Positions 47,258 to 57,726 are shown, counted from the first letter of the stretch. The stretch: DNA of 64,000 bases from an uncultured Bacteroidia bacterium (GCA_905478335.1 CAJQIC010000026.1:1-64000); one strand, 5' to 3'. Numbers and translations: made by a program. Notes: a model not told the origin generated them from the sequence alone.

Positions 47258-48551
47258 ATAAGTCAAATTCTTTTGCAGTTTCTATTTTAACATTTACGAA
47301 ATCACCTATTCTCAAATAATCATTGTTTTGCGGAATAAGTACCTCATTGTCTACTTCAGGAGAGTCGGCTTCTGTTCTACCTATGAAGAAATTGTTCTCA
47401 ATACGATCAATAAGTACTCTTTTGGTTTTCCCAATTTTACTTTGATTCAAATCAAAACTGATTTGTTCTTGAAGTTCCATTATGTGACTTGCCCGTGCTT
47501 GTTTTTCTTTTTCCGGTATATCGTCGGCCAATGTGTGGGCGTGCGTTCCGTCTTCATGTGAATAGGTAAAAACGCCGAGTCGGTCAAATTTATACGTCTC
47601 TACGAAATCACACAATTCGAGGAAATCGTTTTCTGTTTCGCCAGGATGACCAACAAGCATTGTGGTTCTAAATGACAAATCAGGATTGTGCGATTTAATG
47701 TGTTCGACAACCTCGACTGTCCTTCTTTTCGTAATACCACGTCGCATAAATTTTAGCACATTGTCAGTGATATGCTGCAGTGGCATGTCAAGATAATTGC
47801 AAATCGATGTATTGTTCTTAATCACGTCAAGCACTTCCATTGGGAACTGCGATGGATATGCATAATGTAAACGAATCCAGTCTATACCGTTGACATTGGC
47901 CAACGAATCCATGAGGCCGGCAAGTTTACGTTCATTGTATAAATCAAGGCCGTAATAGGTAGAATCTTGCGCTATCAACATCAGCTCTTTACACCCATTT
48001 TTTGCAAGGTTTTCAGCTTCCTTTATAAGAAGTTCAATGGGTTTAGAAACATGCTTTCCACGCATTTGAGGAATTGCACAGAAAGAACAAGGCCTGTTGC
48101 ATCCTTCTGAAATTTTCAAATAAGCGTAATGAAAAGGTGTTGTAGTAATGCGCTCTCCTAAGAGATTCTTTTTATAATCTGCGTTTAGTTTCTGAAGTAA
48201 TCCAGGCAATTCCATCGTCCCAAAAAAGGCATCAACTTCAGGCATTTCGGAAGCAAGTTCGTCTTTGTATCGATGTGATAAACAGCCTGTTACGTAAAGT
48301 TTGTCAATATTTCCTGCTTCTTTTTGGTCAATATATTGAAGTATGGTATCAATAGATTCTTGTTTGGCATTTTCAATAAACCCACAGGTGTTGACTACAA
48401 TGATATTTGCGTCATCGTCGTCTGTTTGATGACCGGCCTCTATGTCATTTGCTTTCAGTTGCGTTAGCAAGACTTCTGAGTCGACGACATTTTTAGAACA
48501 GCCTAAGGTGATGATGTCAACCTTGTTTTTGCGAAAGTCTTTGGTGCGCAT
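47238..48551 (-). CDS. rimO: Ribosomal protein S12 methylthiotransferase
   Basis: RimO is a radical-SAM enzyme that methylthiolates the conserved Asp of ribosomal protein uS12. The 437-residue protein has the N-terminal UPF0004 domain with three cluster Cys (LGCSKN, NTCGFIENA, VTGCLSHRY). It has the radical-SAM CxxxCxxC in GCNRPCSFCAIPQMRGKH and a C-terminal TRAM domain. RimO rather than MiaB is indicated by its length and the sequence around the SAM cluster. It begins 2 bp after ftsY ends and overlaps bshC by 20 bp. Confidence 0.95.
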   Translation of the reverse strand: MRTKDFRKNKVDIITLGCSKNVVDSEVLLTQLKANDIEAGHQTDDDDANIIVVNTCGFIENAKQESIDTILQYIDQKEAGNIDKLYVTGCLSHRYKDELASEMPEVDAFFGTMELPGLLQKLNADYKKNLLGERITTTPFHYAYLKISEGCNRPCSFCAIPQMRGKHVSKPIELLIKEAENLAKNGCKELMLIAQDSTYYGLDLYNERKLAGLMDSLANVNGIDWIRLHYAYPSQFPMEVLDVIKNNTSICNYLDMPLQHITDNVLKFMRRGITKRRTVEVVEHIKSHNPDLSFRTTMLVGHPGETENDFLELCDFVETYKFDRLGVFTYSHEDGTHAHTLADDIPEKEKQARASHIMELQEQISFDLNQSKIGKTKRVLIDRIENNFFIGRTEADSPEVDNEVLIPQNNDYLRIGDFVNVKIETAKEFDLYGSVVK

Positions 48552-48553
48552 AT

Positions 48554-49504
48554 TTAATTTGAGAACAGTGAATCTACAAAATCTTTAGGTTCAAAGTGCT
48601 GAATGTCATCAACTCCTTCACCTATTCCTATATATTTTACTGGTATTTTGAATTGTTCAGATATTCCGAGAACAACGCCTCCTCTTGCGGTTCCATCTAG
48701 CTTTGTTAATGCGAGTGCAGTCACCTCGGTGGCAGCTGTAAACTGTTTAGCTTGTTCGAATGCATTTTGACCAGTACTGGCGTCTAATACCAATAGTACT
48801 TCGTGAGGAGCGTCAGGAATTACTTTGCTCATCACCCTTTTAATCTTCCCTAATTCATTCATTAGGTTCACCTTGTTATGCAGTCTGCCCGCCGTATCTA
48901 ATAGTATTAAGTCAGCGTTTTGCTCAACACCTTGCTTAACAGTGTCGTAAGCAACTGCCGCGGGGTCGGTATTCATACCTTTAGAGACAATGGGTACCTG
49001 TACCCGGTCACTCCATATTTTGAGTTGATCAACTGCTGCGGCCCGAAAGGTGTCACCAGCGCCTAGAAGCACATTTTTACCAGCTTTACTGTATAGATTG
49101 GCTAGTTTTCCTATGGTGGTAGTTTTGCCTACACCATTCACTCCAACAACCATTACCACGTAGGGTTTTGCCTCAGAATTGATGTCGCCTCTATTGTTTT
49201 CTGAAAGTAACTGGGTGATTTCATCTTTCAATAACTCATTCAGTTCGGAAGCGTTGACATATTTGTCTTTAGAGACTCTTTTCTGAATGCGCTCAATAAT
49301 GTTAAGGGTTGTGTCTACACCAACGTCAGATGTGATTAAGATCTCTTCTAAGTCATCTAAGAAGTCATCGTCGATAGAGGTCTTTCCTATCAGGGCTTTT
49401 GATATTTTTCCAAATAAAGATGACTTGGTTTTTTCTAAACCTTTCTCCAACTGTTGCTTGTCTTCAACAGTCTTTTCTTTTTTAAATAGATCAAAGAGTC
49501 CCAT
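48554..49504 (-). CDS. ftsY: Signal recognition particle receptor FtsY
   Basis: FtsY is the membrane-associated GTPase that receives the SRP-ribosome complex and hands nascent membrane proteins to SecYEG. The 316-residue protein has a short basic N-terminus (GLFDLFKKEK) instead of the long acidic A domain of E. coli. The NG domain follows: GVNGVGKTTTIGKLA, LGAGDTFRAAAVDQL, LLDTAGRLHNK, TKLDGTARGG and the closing GIGEGVDDIQHFEP. It follows a terminator after bL38 and is joined with rimO (2-bp gap) and bshC. Confidence 0.96.
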   Translation of the reverse strand: MGLFDLFKKEKTVEDKQQLEKGLEKTKSSLFGKISKALIGKTSIDDDFLDDLEEILITSDVGVDTTLNIIERIQKRVSKDKYVNASELNELLKDEITQLLSENNRGDINSEAKPYVVMVVGVNGVGKTTTIGKLANLYSKAGKNVLLGAGDTFRAAAVDQLKIWSDRVQVPIVSKGMNTDPAAVAYDTVKQGVEQNADLILLDTAGRLHNKVNLMNELGKIKRVMSKVIPDAPHEVLLVLDASTGQNAFEQAKQFTAATEVTALALTKLDGTARGGVVLGISEQFKIPVKYIGIGEGVDDIQHFEPKDFVDSLFSN

Positions 49505-49512
49505 ATTGCTAT

Positions 49513-49550
49513 AAACAAAAAAAGCTTCCTATTGATAACAAGGAAGCTTT
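49513..49550 (-). terminator. Intrinsic terminator after rpmB-rpmG-bL38
   Basis: On the minus strand AAAGCTTCCT and AGGAAGCTTT form a perfect 10-bp stem around a 10-base loop, followed by seven T. It lies 22 bp after the small ribosomal gene and just before ftsY. Confidence 0.85.
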
Positions 49551-49571
49551 AAAATGTTTTCAAAAAATATT

Positions 49572-49721
49572 TTACTTAAAGTATTCCTTAACTGAATCAG
49601 TTGGAATGATTTCTTCTTTAAATGTGTATGCTCCTGTTTTAGGAGATTTTACAGCCTTAATTACTTTGGCCCAATCTCGACCAGTTCCAGTCTTTAGCGT
49701 TGCAACTACCTTCTTTGCCAT
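49572..49721 (-). CDS. Small ribosomal-operon protein, DUF4295 (probably ribosomal protein bL38)
   Basis: A 49-residue basic protein starting MAKKVVATLKTGTGRDWAKV and containing VKSPKTGAYTFKEE, which I recognise as the DUF4295 family. It follows rpmG by 7 bp and rpmB-rpmG-DUF4295 is a fixed order in Bacteroidota. A new large-subunit protein, bL38, has been described in Flavobacterium johnsoniae ribosomes. From size and position I believe this family is bL38, but that identity is from memory. It is too short to be found by many length cut-offs. Confidence 0.85.
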   Translation of the reverse strand: MAKKVVATLKTGTGRDWAKVIKAVKSPKTGAYTFKEEIIPTDSVKEYFK

Positions 49722-49728
49722 CTCTTAA

Positions 49729-49911
49729 TTATTTAATCTCTTTATGAACAGTTACTTTCTTCATGATTGGGTTGAATTTTTTCAATTCCAATCTTTCAGT
49801 TGTATTCTTTTTGTTTTTGGTGGTGATATACCGGCTTGTACCTGGTAAACCACTTGCTTTGTGCTCAGTGCACTCCAAAATTACTTGAACTCGATTGCCT
49901 TTCTTTGCCAT
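49729..49911 (-). CDS. rpmG: 50S ribosomal protein L33
   Basis: bL33 is a small zinc-ribbon-type protein near the E site of the large subunit. The 60-residue protein reads [18 protein letters not shown] and contains [21 protein letters not shown]. Only one Cys remains, so it is the zinc-free form. It lies 6 bp after rpmB and 7 bp before the bL38 gene in one operon. Confidence 0.95.
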   Translation of the reverse strand: MAKKGNRVQVILECTEHKASGLPGTSRYITTKNKKNTTERLELKKFNPIMKKVTVHKEIK

Positions 49912-49917
49912 GATCGA

Positions 49918-50151
49918 TTATATCTTACCGTTTTTTTCAAATTCCTTTAAACAAGCAGTAATCCCTTTTTTGTTGATTGTTCTCAACGCAGAAGTAGATA
50001 CTTTTAAAGTTACCCATCTGTCCTCTTCAGGAAGATAGAACCGCTTGGTGTGTAGATTCGGGTAGAATCTACGCTTCGTTTTTATATTTGAGTGAGAAAC
50101 ATGGTGCCCTTTTAGCGCCTTCTTTCCCGTTAAATCACAAATTCTAGACAT
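49918..50151 (-). CDS. rpmB: 50S ribosomal protein L28
   Basis: bL28 belongs to the large subunit near the tRNA exit site. The 77-residue protein begins MSRICDLTGKKALKGHHVSHS, and shows KTKRRFYPNLHTKRFYLPEE and VSTSALRTINKKGI. It is the first gene of rpmB-rpmG-bL38 and has a recognisable promoter upstream. Confidence 0.95.
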   Translation of the reverse strand: MSRICDLTGKKALKGHHVSHSNIKTKRRFYPNLHTKRFYLPEEDRWVTLKVSTSALRTINKKGITACLKEFEKNGKI

Positions 50152-50171
50152 CGCTTAAATTTTAAGGAATG

Positions 50172-50202
50172 CAAAGTTGGTTCTTTTTCCTAGACTTTAC
50201 AA
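50172..50202 (-). promoter_or_regulatory. Predicted promoter of the rpmB operon
   Basis: TTG (50202-50200), a 20-bp spacer and CAACTTTG (50179-50172) on the minus strand fit the Bacteroidota pattern with one mismatch in the -7 element (C for the first T). The leader to rpmB would be about 16 nt. The rest of the 168-bp gap to gyrB holds nothing recognised. Confidence 0.5.
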
Positions 50203-50319
50203 ACGAAATTGAATAAAAAACTAACTTTTTTAAAAGGAGTGTAAACGTATACGAAATAATTGTAAACGCTTGCTGTGGTTGAGTCCAGTAACAAGTCTAT
50301 AAACAATTGAAATGGCTAA

Positions 50320-52335
<2,016 letters not shown>

Positions 52336-52361
52336 TCATTGTTATCCACAATAAATGAACG

Positions 52362-52382
52362 AAAAAGACCCATTTAACGGGT
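52362..52382 (-). terminator. Weak terminator after ansA
   Basis: On the minus strand ACCCGTTAAATGGGT forms a short stem directly after the ansA stop, followed by CTTTTTC. The stem is short, so read-through into gyrB is possible. Confidence 0.4.
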
Positions 52383-53437
52383 TATGGAGAGACTTCACCG
52401 CGCAGGTCGGACTGTAGTTCTATTTCAACTTCTTCTGGTTGAAAATTTTGGCCTAAAACCCACATCATTTTGGCTAGTGCTGCCTCATTTGTTAAATCGC
52501 CTCCAGAAATTACGCCAATTGGCCTAAAAACATCACTTGCTGCATATTTTCCAAGTTTTACTCCGCCTTGAAGACACTGTGTGGTGAACAAAATTGTTGT
52601 GCCTTGACGTTTAGCTTGCTGTAGGCAGTCAATAAATTCATCCGTACTCGGCGCGTTGCCACTGCCATATGTTTTGATAATTAACCCATCGATTTCGTCG
52701 TCGTCAATCAACTTCTGTAAATGAGATACTTTGAAACCAGGAAATAGTGTAAGTACGATTACGTTAGGATTCAGTTTGGTGTTAATCGAAAACGGGCCTG
52801 TGTTCTCAGGAAGCAAATTCCGCGTTTTGATTTTTATTGACTCTTCCAATTCTGCCAGCGGCGGGTAGTCTGGAGAGACAAACCCTTCAAATACATTGGT
52901 ACTTGCTTTGGTGCATCGGTTGCCACGTAAAAGCCTGTCGTTGAAACATACCGTAACTTCATTAATGGGTTCTAATCCAAACGCTTTTGCTCCAGCAATA
53001 TGAATCGCATTACTGAAATTCATAATCGCGTCGGTTCTTGAATGTGAAATCGGAAGCTGTGAGCCTGTAAGAACAACAGGTTTTGCTAAATTTTGGAAAA
53101 TAAAGCTTAAACCACTTGCCGTATAAGCCATGGTGTCTGTACCATGGATAATGATAAAGCCATCGAACTCTTCGTATCTGCTTTCTATTGCTTCTGCCAT
53201 CTGAACCCAATGGCTAATATCGAGTTGAGATGAATCCAGTAGTTCGCTAAAAGACTCGTATTCAAATTCTATGTTACGCACTTTGCTGAAATACCCGTCT
53301 GGGTGAATTGACGGCATGTACTGTTGCAATTGTTCCCAACTTTGAGGTACCAATGAACTGTCATTTATTGCACTATTTTTTGGTGCCATGCCAATTGTTC
53401 CACCTGTGTAGAGAACAAATACCTTAGTTTTTTTCAT
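52382..53437 (-). CDS. ansA: Type I L-asparaginase
   Basis: Asparaginase hydrolyses L-asparagine to aspartate and ammonia. The 351-residue protein lacks a signal peptide, so it is cytoplasmic. It has the two catalytic threonine motifs, VLYTGGTIGMAP near the N-terminus and IIHGTDTMAYTASGL, plus VVLTGSQLPISHSRTDA. Its start ATG shares an A with the pyrB stop (TAATG), so translation is coupled. Making aspartate next to aspartate carbamoyltransferase suggests substrate supply for pyrimidine synthesis. Confidence 0.93.
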   Translation of the reverse strand: MKKTKVFVLYTGGTIGMAPKNSAINDSSLVPQSWEQLQQYMPSIHPDGYFSKVRNIEFEYESFSELLDSSQLDISHWVQMAEAIESRYEEFDGFIIIHGTDTMAYTASGLSFIFQNLAKPVVLTGSQLPISHSRTDAIMNFSNAIHIAGAKAFGLEPINEVTVCFNDRLLRGNRCTKASTNVFEGFVSPDYPPLAELEESIKIKTRNLLPENTGPFSINTKLNPNVIVLTLFPGFKVSHLQKLIDDDEIDGLIIKTYGSGNAPSTDEFIDCLQQAKRQGTTILFTTQCLQGGVKLGKYAASDVFRPIGVISGGDLTNEAALAKMMWVLGQNFQPEEVEIELQSDLRGEVSP

Positions 53438-54366
53438 TAACCCTCTTTTTGTGCTGCTAATAGATATAATACCGCCATACGCACAGCAACTCCGTTTTCG
53501 ACTTGGTTAAGAATGATACTATGGTCTGAGTCAGCAACTTCGGAGCTTATCTCTACACCACGGTTGATTGGCCCGGGGTGCATAACCGTTATTTCTTTGT
53601 CGAGTTTACTTAAATGCTCCATGGTTAATCCATACTGCATCGTGTACTCTCTAAGGCTAGGGAAGTACTTGGTGTCTTGTCTTTCCATTTGGATACGAAG
53701 CATATTGACTACATCGCACCATTCAATGGCTTCACGTAAATTGTGTGTGATAGACACACCCAATGCGTCGATATATTTTGGAATAAGTGTAGGTGGACCA
53801 CAAACAGCGACTTCGGCACCTAGTTTCTGTAAACAATAGATGTTTGAAAGTGCAACTCGGCTATGAAGGATGTCTCCGACAATAACCACTTTTTTACCCT
53901 TTAGACTTCCACGTCGTTCTCGAATCGAGTATGCATCAAGCAATGCTTGGGTCGGATGCTCATGTGTGCCATCCCCAGCGTTTATGATTTGGGCGTTTAC
54001 GTGTTTAGCTAAGAATTGAGATGCACCAGGTGCTGGGTGTCTCATAACAACCATATCCACCTTCATGGAAAGGATGTTGTTCACTGTATCGATGAGGGTT
54101 TCACCTTTAGTCACTGAAGAATTGGAGCTGGAGAAGTTAACGATATCCGCAGATAGTCTTTTTTCTGCCAATTCAAAAGAGATCTTGGTTCGGGTCGAGT
54201 TTTCGAAGAAAACGTTTGCAATCGTAATGTCTCTTAAAGACGGTACCTTTTTGATAGGACGATTCAGAATCGCTTTAAAGTTGTCAGCGGTCTCAAAAAT
54301 CAACGCAATGTCTTCAGGTGTCAGGTTTTTGAGCCCCAGTAGGTGATTGGAAGAAAGCCTTGTCAT
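53437..54366 (-). CDS. pyrB: Aspartate carbamoyltransferase catalytic subunit
   Basis: PyrB condenses carbamoyl phosphate with aspartate in the first committed step of pyrimidine synthesis. The 309-residue protein has the carbamoyl-phosphate site FENSTRTKISFELAEKRL and the lysine loop SSVTKGETL. MRHPAPGAS, DGTHEHPTQALLDAY and the aspartate-binding HPGPINRGVE follow. No regulatory subunit pyrI is adjacent, so control is probably at expression through PyrR. The start ATG overlaps the pyrR stop (ATGA). Confidence 0.96.
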   Translation of the reverse strand: MTRLSSNHLLGLKNLTPEDIALIFETADNFKAILNRPIKKVPSLRDITIANVFFENSTRTKISFELAEKRLSADIVNFSSSNSSVTKGETLIDTVNNILSMKVDMVVMRHPAPGASQFLAKHVNAQIINAGDGTHEHPTQALLDAYSIRERRGSLKGKKVVIVGDILHSRVALSNIYCLQKLGAEVAVCGPPTLIPKYIDALGVSITHNLREAIEWCDVVNMLRIQMERQDTKYFPSLREYTMQYGLTMEHLSKLDKEITVMHPGPINRGVEISSEVADSDHSIILNQVENGVAVRMAVLYLLAAQKEG

Positions 54367-54911
54367 GCGTTATTTTCTTGTTCCGTTATAATCCATACCT
54401 TGTTTTCTTTTTCTAGATCCACAATTACTTTGTCGTGTGCGCGCGTATCCACATTTGTCCCTACGTAATCCGGTTGAATGGGTAATTCACGTTTAAATCT
54501 TCTGTCAATCAATGTTAGGAGTTCGGTTTTGGCTGGCCTGCCAAAGTCCGATAGTGCATTCAAAGCAGACCTCACGGACCTTCCTGTGTATAGCACGTCA
54601 TCCACCAACACAATGTTGAGGTTTTCTATTTCAAAGTCGAGTTCAATGGAATTGGGGATCAGAATTTTTTCACTTCTTCTGAAGTCGTCACGATAAAAAG
54701 TGGCGTCTAACTCGCCATACTTAATTGAGTTGTGATTGAAGTTTTGTTTTAGCAGTGATTTGATTTTTCTAGCCAACGCGATACCTCTGGGTTGCAGTCC
54801 AATAATTGCGCACTTAGAAAAATCCTTGTGATTTTCATTGAGTTCAAATGCCATTCGTTGGAGTGTTATTTCCAACCGCTGGGTGTCAAGAATGATTCTT
54901 TTTGAATTCAA
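54363..54911 (-). CDS. pyrR: PyrR: pyrimidine operon regulator / uracil phosphoribosyltransferase
   Basis: PyrR is an RNA-binding attenuation protein in Firmicutes and also converts uracil and PRPP to UMP. The 182-residue protein has the PRPP-binding loop LVDDVLYTGRSVRSALNAL, the conserved RGIALARKI region and LLTLIDRRFKRELPI near the C-terminus. The start is TTG 54911, overlapping the EVE gene's stop (TTGA); the family's N-terminal helix would be lost with a later ATG. No antiterminator hairpin pair was seen upstream of pyrB, so whether it regulates RNA here is uncertain. Confidence 0.9.
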   Translation of the reverse strand: MNSKRIILDTQRLEITLQRMAFELNENHKDFSKCAIIGLQPRGIALARKIKSLLKQNFNHNSIKYGELDATFYRDDFRRSEKILIPNSIELDFEIENLNIVLVDDVLYTGRSVRSALNALSDFGRPAKTELLTLIDRRFKRELPIQPDYVGTNVDTRAHDKVIVDLEKENKVWIITEQENNA

Positions 54912-55312
54912 TTGCCTAGTGATTTAATATAGTCAAACTCCTTTTTAGTTACTCTTGATACAGAAAGCCGGTTGAGCCTAAGCATTTCTATTTTAGCCAA
55001 CTTTTTGTCTGCTTTAATGTCTGCTAAAGTTACTGGTTTAGTGAACTTCTGCAGGGGCTTAATATCCACAACAGACCATCGGTCACCTTCTGCCGTAGGG
55101 TCAGGGTAATGTTCCTTGATTACTTCAGCTATACCCACAATCTCTTTTCCTTCGTTGCTGTGATAATAAAAGCATTGATCACCAACTTTCATTTCCCGCA
55201 TGTTGTTCCGTGCCGCATAATTTCTGACGCCGTCCCAAAGTGTCCAGCCATCTTTCACCAGGTCATCCCAGCTATACTTATACGGTTCGGATTTCATTAA
55301 CCAATACTGCAT
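54908..55312 (-). CDS. EVE domain-containing protein
   Basis: A 134-residue single EVE domain (PUA-like fold) with the typical start YWLMKSEPYKYSWDDLVKDG, then WDGVRNYAARNNMREM and FYYHSNEGKEIVGIAEV. EVE domains bind modified bases such as 5-methylcytosine or modified RNA, and occur in restriction and RNA-related systems. The gene is the first of an EVE-pyrR-pyrB-ansA run in which every junction overlaps. Co-translation with a pyrimidine regulator suggests a role in nucleotide or RNA metabolism, but this is inference. Confidence 0.9.
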   Translation of the reverse strand: MQYWLMKSEPYKYSWDDLVKDGWTLWDGVRNYAARNNMREMKVGDQCFYYHSNEGKEIVGIAEVIKEHYPDPTAEGDRWSVVDIKPLQKFTKPVTLADIKADKKLAKIEMLRLNRLSVSRVTKKEFDYIKSLGN

Positions 55313-55334
55313 GATTTCTTAAAATTTGTCAAAA

Positions 55335-55362
55335 AAAAATCCCATTCAAAGATGGGATTTTT
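55335..55362 (-). terminator. Intrinsic terminator of rpsA
   Basis: AAAAATCCCAT-CTTTGA-ATGGGATTTTT on the minus strand forms an 11-bp stem followed by further T and TGACAAATTTT. It lies 30 bp after the rpsA stop and before the EVE gene. Confidence 0.85.
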
Positions 55363-55391
55363 CGTTAATATTTGGAATGTTTTATGCAATC

Positions 55392-57716
55392 TTAATTTGC
55401 CATTAGTTCTTTAAGTTGTTCAACCCAGCCATTTTTTTCAAAGGCTCCAGCTTTCCCAACTGTCGTTTCTAATTCAGTTATTTGATCAGCTGAAAGCTCA
55501 CTTAATTGTTGGTAGGTTGAGTAACCTGCTTCAATTAGTTTCTTTTCCAATGCTGGTCCAACACCGTTTAACTTTTTAAGATCATCCGAAGCTGATTCTG
55601 CTTTAGGGGCAGCTTTCTTTTCTGCCTTTGGAGCAGCTTTCTTTTCAGCTTTTGGTGCTTCCTCTTCTTTCTTAGAAAGTTTAGATTCTGCAGATTTTCT
55701 GTTTTCCGCTTCCATCTTCGCTTTCAATTGCGCCAATCCATCAAGTTCGCCAAGTGTTGAAACGTCTTTCGACTTGTTCAATTTGCTGACAATCTTAGTT
55801 GTTTGTTTTTGCTCTTTATGTTTAGCATCAGTTTCAGAATCGATTCTTGCACGTTCTTCTTCTTTCCAGATGTCTGTGTGAGAAACGATGATTCTTTTTT
55901 GATCCTTGTTAAACTCAATAATTCTGAATTCCAACTCTTCTTCAACCTTTACAGTTGTTTTGTCTTCCTTCTTAATGTGTTTGTTAGGAGCAAAACCTTC
56001 AACACCATACGGTAAAGATACTGTACATCCTTTCTCAGCAACTTCTAAGATAGTTCCTTTGTGCTCAGAACCTTCAGTAAAGATGCTTTCGAAAGTATCC
56101 CAAGGGTTTTCATCCAATTGCTTGTGTCCTAAACTCAATCGTCTGTTTTCGCGATCGATTTCAAGAACAACAACTTCTAACTCTTCACCTTTTTTGGTAA
56201 ATTCTGCAGGGTGCTTGATTTTCTTGCTCCAGCTTAGGTCACTTACGTGTACCAAACCATCAACACCTTCTTCAAGCTCTACGAATAAGCCATAGTTGGT
56301 TAAGTTTCGAACGATTCCTTTGTGCTTGCTTTCAGCAGGGTACTTAGTCTCAATATTTTCCCAAGGGTCAGGCGTTAATTGCTTAATACCTAGAGACATT
56401 TTGTGCTCTTCTTTTTCAAGTGTTAAGATAACAGCTTCAACTTCGTCTCCAACCTTCATGAAATCTTGTGGATTTCTTAGGTGTTGAGACCAAGACATTT
56501 CTGAAACGTGGATCAGTCCTTCGATTCCTGGAGCGATTTCTACGAAAGCACCGTAATCAGCAACTGTTACCACCTTACCTTTAACTTTAGCTTCTACTTT
56601 AAGGTCATCACCAAGGCTTTCCCATGGGTGAGCACTTAATTGTTTCAAGCCAAGAGATATTCTTTTCTTGTCATCGTCGAAGTCAAGAACAACAACGTTG
56701 ATTTTTTGATCAAGTTCCAATACTTCTTCAGGGTGGTTGATTCTACCCCAAGATACATCGGTAATGTGAAGTAAGCCATCTAGTCCACCAAGGTCGATAA
56801 AGACACCGAAAGAAGTCATGTTTTTCACAACACCTTCCAATACCTGACCTTTTTCAAGTCTAGATAAGATTTCACCTTTTTGCGCTTCAATATCATCTTC
56901 GATAAGCGCTTTATGAGAAATAACAACGTTTTTGAAAGTTTCGTTAATCTTAACAACTTTAAACTCCATTGTTTGACCAACGTATTGGTCGTAATCTCTA
57001 ATTGGTTTAACGTCTATTTGTGAACCAGGTAAGAAAGCGTCTAAGCCGTTTACGTCAACAACCAAACCACCTTTTGTACGTGATTTTACATATCCACGAA
57101 CGATTTCACCAGTTTCTTGAGCTGAAGTAACAACTTGCCATGCAGTTTCGGCAAGTGCCTTACGTCGAGAAAGTACAAGCTGACCTAAGTCATCTTCCGT
57201 TTCTACGATGTACACTTCTACTTCGTCACCGTTGTTTAATTCTGGTTGATCTTTAAACTCAGTTCTGTTGACTAAACCATCAGATTTAAACCCGATGTCA
57301 ATAACAACATACTTTTTGTTGATTGATACAACCTTACCCTTAACAATGGTTCCTTCTTCAACTGTGTTGAATGTACCGTGGTAAAGTTCTTCTAATTCTG
57401 AACGGTTAGAATCGTCATACTGACTAAATCCTTCTTTGTCCATAGACCAATCAAAAGTCGACTCATCATGTACCGGTTCTGGTACGTCATTGTGGTCTTT
57501 TTTCGCAGGCGCTTCTTCTACTTCCTCTTCTTTAGCTTCCACTTTTGGAGCTTCAGATGTAGGTTCAGCTGGTGCTTCTGCAACAGCTTCTTCAGCTACT
57601 GCCTCTTCTTTTGTTGGGTTTTCGGTTTGGTTTTGAGATTCACTAGAAACATCCTGGGTTTCTACGATTTCTTCGGAAACTTTTGCGTTTTCGATTTCTT
57701 TGTTTTGTTCTGTCAA
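55392..57716 (-). CDS. rpsA: 30S ribosomal protein S1 with N-terminal acidic and C-terminal helix-hairpin-helix extensions
   Basis: S1 binds mRNA and promotes initiation, which matters greatly in a phylum that rarely uses Shine-Dalgarno pairing. The protein has about 774 residues. An acidic Glu/Ala/Pro-rich N-terminus comes first (about 95 residues). Six S1 domains follow (starts near EEGTIVKGKVVSINKK, GEIVRGYVKSRTKGG, GQVLEGVVKNMTSFG, VEAKVKGKVVTVADYG, ESKHKGIVRNLTNYG, SEHKGTILEVAEKG). A Lys/Ala/Pro linker (KKAAPKAEKKAAPKAE) leads to a C-terminal HhH-like module (LNGVGPALEKKLIEAGYSTY). No in-frame ATG exists before residue about 90. The start is TTG 57716 or possibly ATT 57722, both after a perfect Shine-Dalgarno sequence. 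A still earlier TTG lies inside the promoter and is excluded. Confidence 0.93.
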   Translation of the reverse strand: MTEQNKEIENAKVSEEIVETQDVSSESQNQTENPTKEEAVAEEAVAEAPAEPTSEAPKVEAKEEEVEEAPAKKDHNDVPEPVHDESTFDWSMDKEGFSQYDDSNRSELEELYHGTFNTVEEGTIVKGKVVSINKKYVVIDIGFKSDGLVNRTEFKDQPELNNGDEVEVYIVETEDDLGQLVLSRRKALAETAWQVVTSAQETGEIVRGYVKSRTKGGLVVDVNGLDAFLPGSQIDVKPIRDYDQYVGQTMEFKVVKINETFKNVVISHKALIEDDIEAQKGEILSRLEKGQVLEGVVKNMTSFGVFIDLGGLDGLLHITDVSWGRINHPEEVLELDQKINVVVLDFDDDKKRISLGLKQLSAHPWESLGDDLKVEAKVKGKVVTVADYGAFVEIAPGIEGLIHVSEMSWSQHLRNPQDFMKVGDEVEAVILTLEKEEHKMSLGIKQLTPDPWENIETKYPAESKHKGIVRNLTNYGLFVELEEGVDGLVHVSDLSWSKKIKHPAEFTKKGEELEVVVLEIDRENRRLSLGHKQLDENPWDTFESIFTEGSEHKGTILEVAEKGCTVSLPYGVEGFAPNKHIKKEDKTTVKVEEELEFRIIEFNKDQKRIIVSHTDIWKEEERARIDSETDAKHKEQKQTTKIVSKLNKSKDVSTLGELDGLAQLKAKMEAENRKSAESKLSKKEEEAPKAEKKAAPKAEKKAAPKAESASDDLKKLNGVGPALEKKLIEAGYSTYQQLSELSADQITELETTVGKAGAFEKNGWVEQLKELMAN

Positions 57717-57726
57717 ATCAATGTGT

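Noticed and set aside
55600-55660. KKAAPKAE coding repeat in rpsA as a recent duplication
   Set aside because: Two short units only; low-complexity Lys/Ala linkers are common before C-terminal tails in ribosomal proteins of this phylum.
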